From Roseomonas sp. AR75 (lineage in GTDB: Bacteria > Pseudomonadota > Alphaproteobacteria > Acetobacterales > Acetobacteraceae): a DNA stretch of 64,000 nucleotides. Position numbers and translations under genes: made by a program. Within the stretch, counting starts at the first letter, position 1; each line of letters starts with the position of its first letter. Of this stretch, positions 61,599-64,000 are shown in pieces. The stretch lies in NCBI RefSeq assembly GCF_005222815.1, contig NZ_STGB01000001.1:992001-1056000 (forward strand), read 5' to 3'. The notes under the pieces are model-generated. The model did not search any database and had not been told where the DNA came from. It saw only the letters and a list, made by a program, of their open reading frames with translations.

Positions 61599-63182
61599 CT
61601 ACCGCCGACCGCCGCCACGCGCGGCAGCGCCGCCGCCGGCGCGCGGCGCGGCAGCACGCTGCGGCGCCGGGCGCGCCTGGGCGGCCTGGCGGCTGGCCTG
61701 CCCGCGCGAAGCGGCGGCGCGGTCGAATTGCGGATTGGACGCGCCCTGCAACGCACCGCGATTGGCCGGCTGCGGCGCGGGGCGTTGCACCTGCGGCCGA
61801 CCGCTCTGGCTGACCGCGGGCTGGCGGTCTGCCACGGCGGGCCGCTGGGCCGGACGTTCGGCCGGACGCTGCGATGGCCGGTCCGCGGGGCGCTGCGCAG
61901 CGCCCGACCCGGGACGATCTGCGGGGCGCTGCGCAGCGCCCGCGCCGGGGCGGTCCCCGAGGCTGGGCCTGTCGCCGGCGCCGGGACGATCCCCCAGGCC
62001 AGGCCGGTCACCGCCACCCGGACGCTCGCCAAGGCCGGGTCGGTCGCCTGCCCCCGGCCGGTCGCCGAGCCCCGGACGATCACCCGCGCCCGGCCGGTCG
62101 CCGCCGATCGGCGCGCGGTCCAGACCGCCCTGGCGCTGGATCTGCTCGGCCCTGCCGCGGAACTGGTCGCGCGCATCGGCGCGCTGCGCGCCGGCATCCG
62201 GCCGATAGGTGTTGCGCACCTGGTCGTTGCGATAGGCGACGCCATGCCGGTGGCTCGAGTCATGCCGCCACTGGTTGCTGGTGATCTGGTTCCGGTTGAC
62301 GTTGATGTTGTTGTAGCGGTTGACGTTGACGTCGACGTTGCCGCGCCCCCAGGAGGGGGAGGCCCAGCCCCACAGCGAACCGACCAGCGCGACGCCGCCG
62401 GCGAAGGCCATGCCGGTCAGCAGCGCATTGCCGATGCCCCAGGAGGGCGGCGGCGGATAATAGGTCGGCGGGTAGGACGGATAGGGCCAGCTACCATAGA
62501 CCACGCTCGGATTGTAGGCCGGCACATAGACCGTCTCCGGCTGCGTCGGCGCGATGGTGATCACCTGCTGCGGCGGCGCCACCACAGGCGCCGGCGCGCC
62601 AGGCGCGGGCGGCGGCACGGTGACGTTCGTGGTCACGTTCACCGTCTGCTGCGGGCCGCTCTGCAGGTTCCCGGCGGCATGCGCACGGCCGCGCAGCACC
62701 TGCACGGCATTCAGCACATCCTCCTGCTGCCCCAGCAGCGCGTCGCCGACCTGCTGCGTCCAGTCGAGCTGGTCATTCATCATGGTCAGCACATCCGGGA
62801 AGGGCACCAGCGACTTCACCGAGGGATCCCAGCTTTGCCCCTCCAGCGCCTTCGCCAGATCCTCTCCCTTGAGCTGCGCATTGCTGCCCTGGCCGAGCCA
62901 GCGCTTCGCCTGCACCACCTCCAGCGGATAGGTGCTGGCCATCAGCACCTGCATCAGCAGGCTGTCGGGATAGAGCGCGATGGGCGCCAGCAAGGCCTCC
63001 AGCTGGCCCTGGTCGAGGCGCTCCGCCGCCGATTGCGGCGTGGCTGGCGCGCTGGCGGGCGCCTGTGCCCAGGCCTGGCGCGGCGAAGGATGCAGGCACA
63101 CGGCGCTGCCGAAGCCCGCGGCCAGCAGGAGTGCCATCCCCGGATGCCAGCCGCGCTGGCCCGCCCTGCACCGTCGGCCCAT
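61599..63182 (-). CDS. DUF3300 family protein with GDRPG repeat tail
   Basis: 527 residues from the ATG at 63182, with GGAGGA five bases upstream; the frame continues to 63302 but without a ribosome site. Signal segment WHPGMALLLAAGFGSAVC, then the DUF3300 core LDQGQLEALLAPIALYPDSL, TYPLEVVQAKRWLGQ and MNDQLDWTQQVGDALL. A hydrophobic glycine-rich segment (GIGNALLTGMAFAGGVALVG) and an Asn-rich VDVNVNRYNNINVNRNQ stretch follow. The C-terminal third is low complexity: about ten tandem G-D-R-P-G units (DNA about 61940-62110), then QRPA and proline/alanine/arginine repeats. Envelope protein of unknown function. Confidence 0.85.
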   Translation of the reverse strand: MGRRCRAGQRGWHPGMALLLAAGFGSAVCLHPSPRQAWAQAPASAPATPQSAAERLDQGQLEALLAPIALYPDSLLMQVLMASTYPLEVVQAKRWLGQGSNAQLKGEDLAKALEGQSWDPSVKSLVPFPDVLTMMNDQLDWTQQVGDALLGQQEDVLNAVQVLRGRAHAAGNLQSGPQQTVNVTTNVTVPPPAPGAPAPVVAPPQQVITIAPTQPETVYVPAYNPSVVYGSWPYPSYPPTYYPPPPSWGIGNALLTGMAFAGGVALVGSLWGWASPSWGRGNVDVNVNRYNNINVNRNQITSNQWRHDSSHRHGVAYRNDQVRNTYRPDAGAQRADARDQFRGRAEQIQRQGGLDRAPIGGDRPGAGDRPGLGDRPGAGDRPGLGERPGGGDRPGLGDRPGAGDRPSLGDRPGAGAAQRPADRPGSGAAQRPADRPSQRPAERPAQRPAVADRQPAVSQSGRPQVQRPAPQPANRGALQGASNPQFDRAAASRGQASRQAAQARPAPQRAAAPRAGGGAAARGGGRR

Positions 63183-63328
63183 GGCATTCCTCCGTGCAAT
63201 CCTGCGGCGTCCCGCGGCAAGTGTCGCGCCGCGCCGGCGCGTTGGGAAGGGTCCGGCGCAATTCCGCTGGCATTGCGGCGCCCCGCGGCGCATTCCTGCC
63301 ATGGACCGGCTGGGGTAGCGTGGCGCAG

Positions 63329-64000
63329 ATGCATCTGCTCACCCCGCTCGACTGGCTGGCGCTGGCGGTCTTCGCCCTGTGCTGGTTCGGCTATGCCACG
63401 CTGGTGGACCGCGTGCCGGCCATCCGCGCGCGCAGCGTGATCACCGCCATGGATCACCACCGCCAGCGCTGGATGCGCGCGGCGCTCGCGCGCGAGAACC
63501 GCATCCCGGATGTCGCCGCCATCGGCAACCTGATGCAGTCGACCGGCTTCCTGGCCACGACCTCCATCCTGATCCTCGGCGGGCTGGTGGCGCTGCTCGG
63601 CGCATCGGATCTCGGGCGGCGCGTGGTGGCGGTCCTGCCCTGGTCCGTGGTGCAGGACGAGGCCGCCTGGGAGATGAAGATCGCGCTGCTGCTGGTGATC
63701 TTCGTCAACGCCTTCTTCGAGCTGACCTGGGCGCTGCGCCAGTTCAACTACGGCTCCATCCTGCTCGGTGCCATGCCCTGCGCACCGCAGAGCGAAGCGG
63801 CGCAGGCCGAGGCCGAGGCGACGGCGCGGGTGCTGAACCGTGCGGCCCGGCATTTCACGACAGGGCTGCGCAGCTACTATTTCGGGCTCGCGGCGCTGGC
63901 CTGGATCGTCCATCCGCTGGCGCTGATCCTGGCGAGCCTGCTGGTGCTGCGCGAATTGCACCGGCGCGAGTTCCGTTCCGCGCTGCGCGACGTGGTGCGT
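63329..64000 (+). CDS. DUF599 family membrane protein (3-prime end outside the window)
   Basis: The frame opens at ATG 63329 and stays open to the window edge (224 codons visible). It begins MHLLTPLDWLALAVFALCWF and holds HHRQRWMRAALARENRIPD followed by IGNLMQSTGFLATTSILILG, the characteristic DUF599 block, and further membrane segments (IALLLVIFVNAFFELTWALR, YYFGLAALAWIVHPLALILA). Four to five membrane helices. Function unknown. Divergent from the DUF3300 gene over 146 bp. Confidence 0.88.
   Translation, partial: MHLLTPLDWLALAVFALCWFGYATLVDRVPAIRARSVITAMDHHRQRWMRAALARENRIPDVAAIGNLMQSTGFLATTSILILGGLVALLGASDLGRRVVAVLPWSVVQDEAAWEMKIALLLVIFVNAFFELTWALRQFNYGSILLGAMPCAPQSEAAQAEAEATARVLNRAARHFTTGLRSYYFGLAALAWIVHPLALILASLLVLRELHRREFRSALRDVVR

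Overview
The window is very GC-rich bacterial DNA, densely packed on both strands, with many 4-nt ATGA/GTGA stop-start overlaps. Gene content suggests an alphaproteobacterium of the Acetobacteraceae, Roseomonas-like: a rpiB-glyA-nrdR-ribDE(B) block, an Mg-type HemB, and six Bug/TctC tricarboxylate-type receptors plus two TRAP transporters in 64 kb. This assignment is inference from gene content; no rRNA or other taxonomic marker is present. I saw no tRNA, rRNA, CRISPR array or intact insertion sequence.

Layout. 1-5.9 kb: riboflavin and one-carbon housekeeping genes on the minus strand (rpiB, glyA, nrdR, ribD, ribE, start of ribB). Between nrdR and ribD sits a 1.76-kb AT-richer island with remnants of an Rhs-type polymorphic toxin locus: an acyl-carrier-like DUF1493-type fragment, a toxin tail, an apparently intact Imm26-like immunity gene and a YD-repeat fragment. 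6-10.2 kb: metY, hemB, a TPR/GT9-like protein and a small unknown gene, coupled by overlaps. 10.2-14.3 kb: a fumarylacetoacetase-family enzyme divergent from a complete tctCBA transporter. 14.3-26.4 kb: a GAF-EAL phosphodiesterase, then a long minus-strand run of catabolic genes (HpcH aldolase, solute-binding-like proteins, TctC, amidohydrolase, hydrolase, TctCBA, LVIVD propeller, aldo/keto reductase) headed by a divergent IclR regulator. 26.4-36.1 kb: further small modules (cupin/TctC, NIPSNAP, racemase/CMD/BNR propeller, orphan TctC) and a TRAP transporter.

36.1-52.4 kb is the most interesting part. A GntR/UTRA regulator is followed by a catabolic cluster: PuuE-like deacetylase, two MmgE/PrpD proteins, acyl-CoA dehydrogenase, two class III CoA-transferases, PaaK-like ligase, amidase, enoyl-CoA hydratase, CMD protein, a second TRAP transporter, a BASS-like permease and a MaoC hydratase. 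The 12-bp palindrome TTGTCCGGACAA, once as a one-base variant, occurs five times here, each time in front of a transcription unit and once in front of the regulator itself. I read this as a self-contained GntR regulon that takes up and degrades a cyclic imide/ureide or amide of a dicarboxylic acid through CoA thioesters. The substrate is a guess.

52.4-64 kb: a D-carbamoylase-type nitrilase, a compact sugar ABC transporter with an FGGY kinase, an orphan TctC, GST, VOC and RraA-family proteins, the DUF2950/DUF3300 pair, and a DUF599 gene cut by the window end. A GC-rich palindromic intergenic repeat occurs at five loci, four of them between convergent genes.
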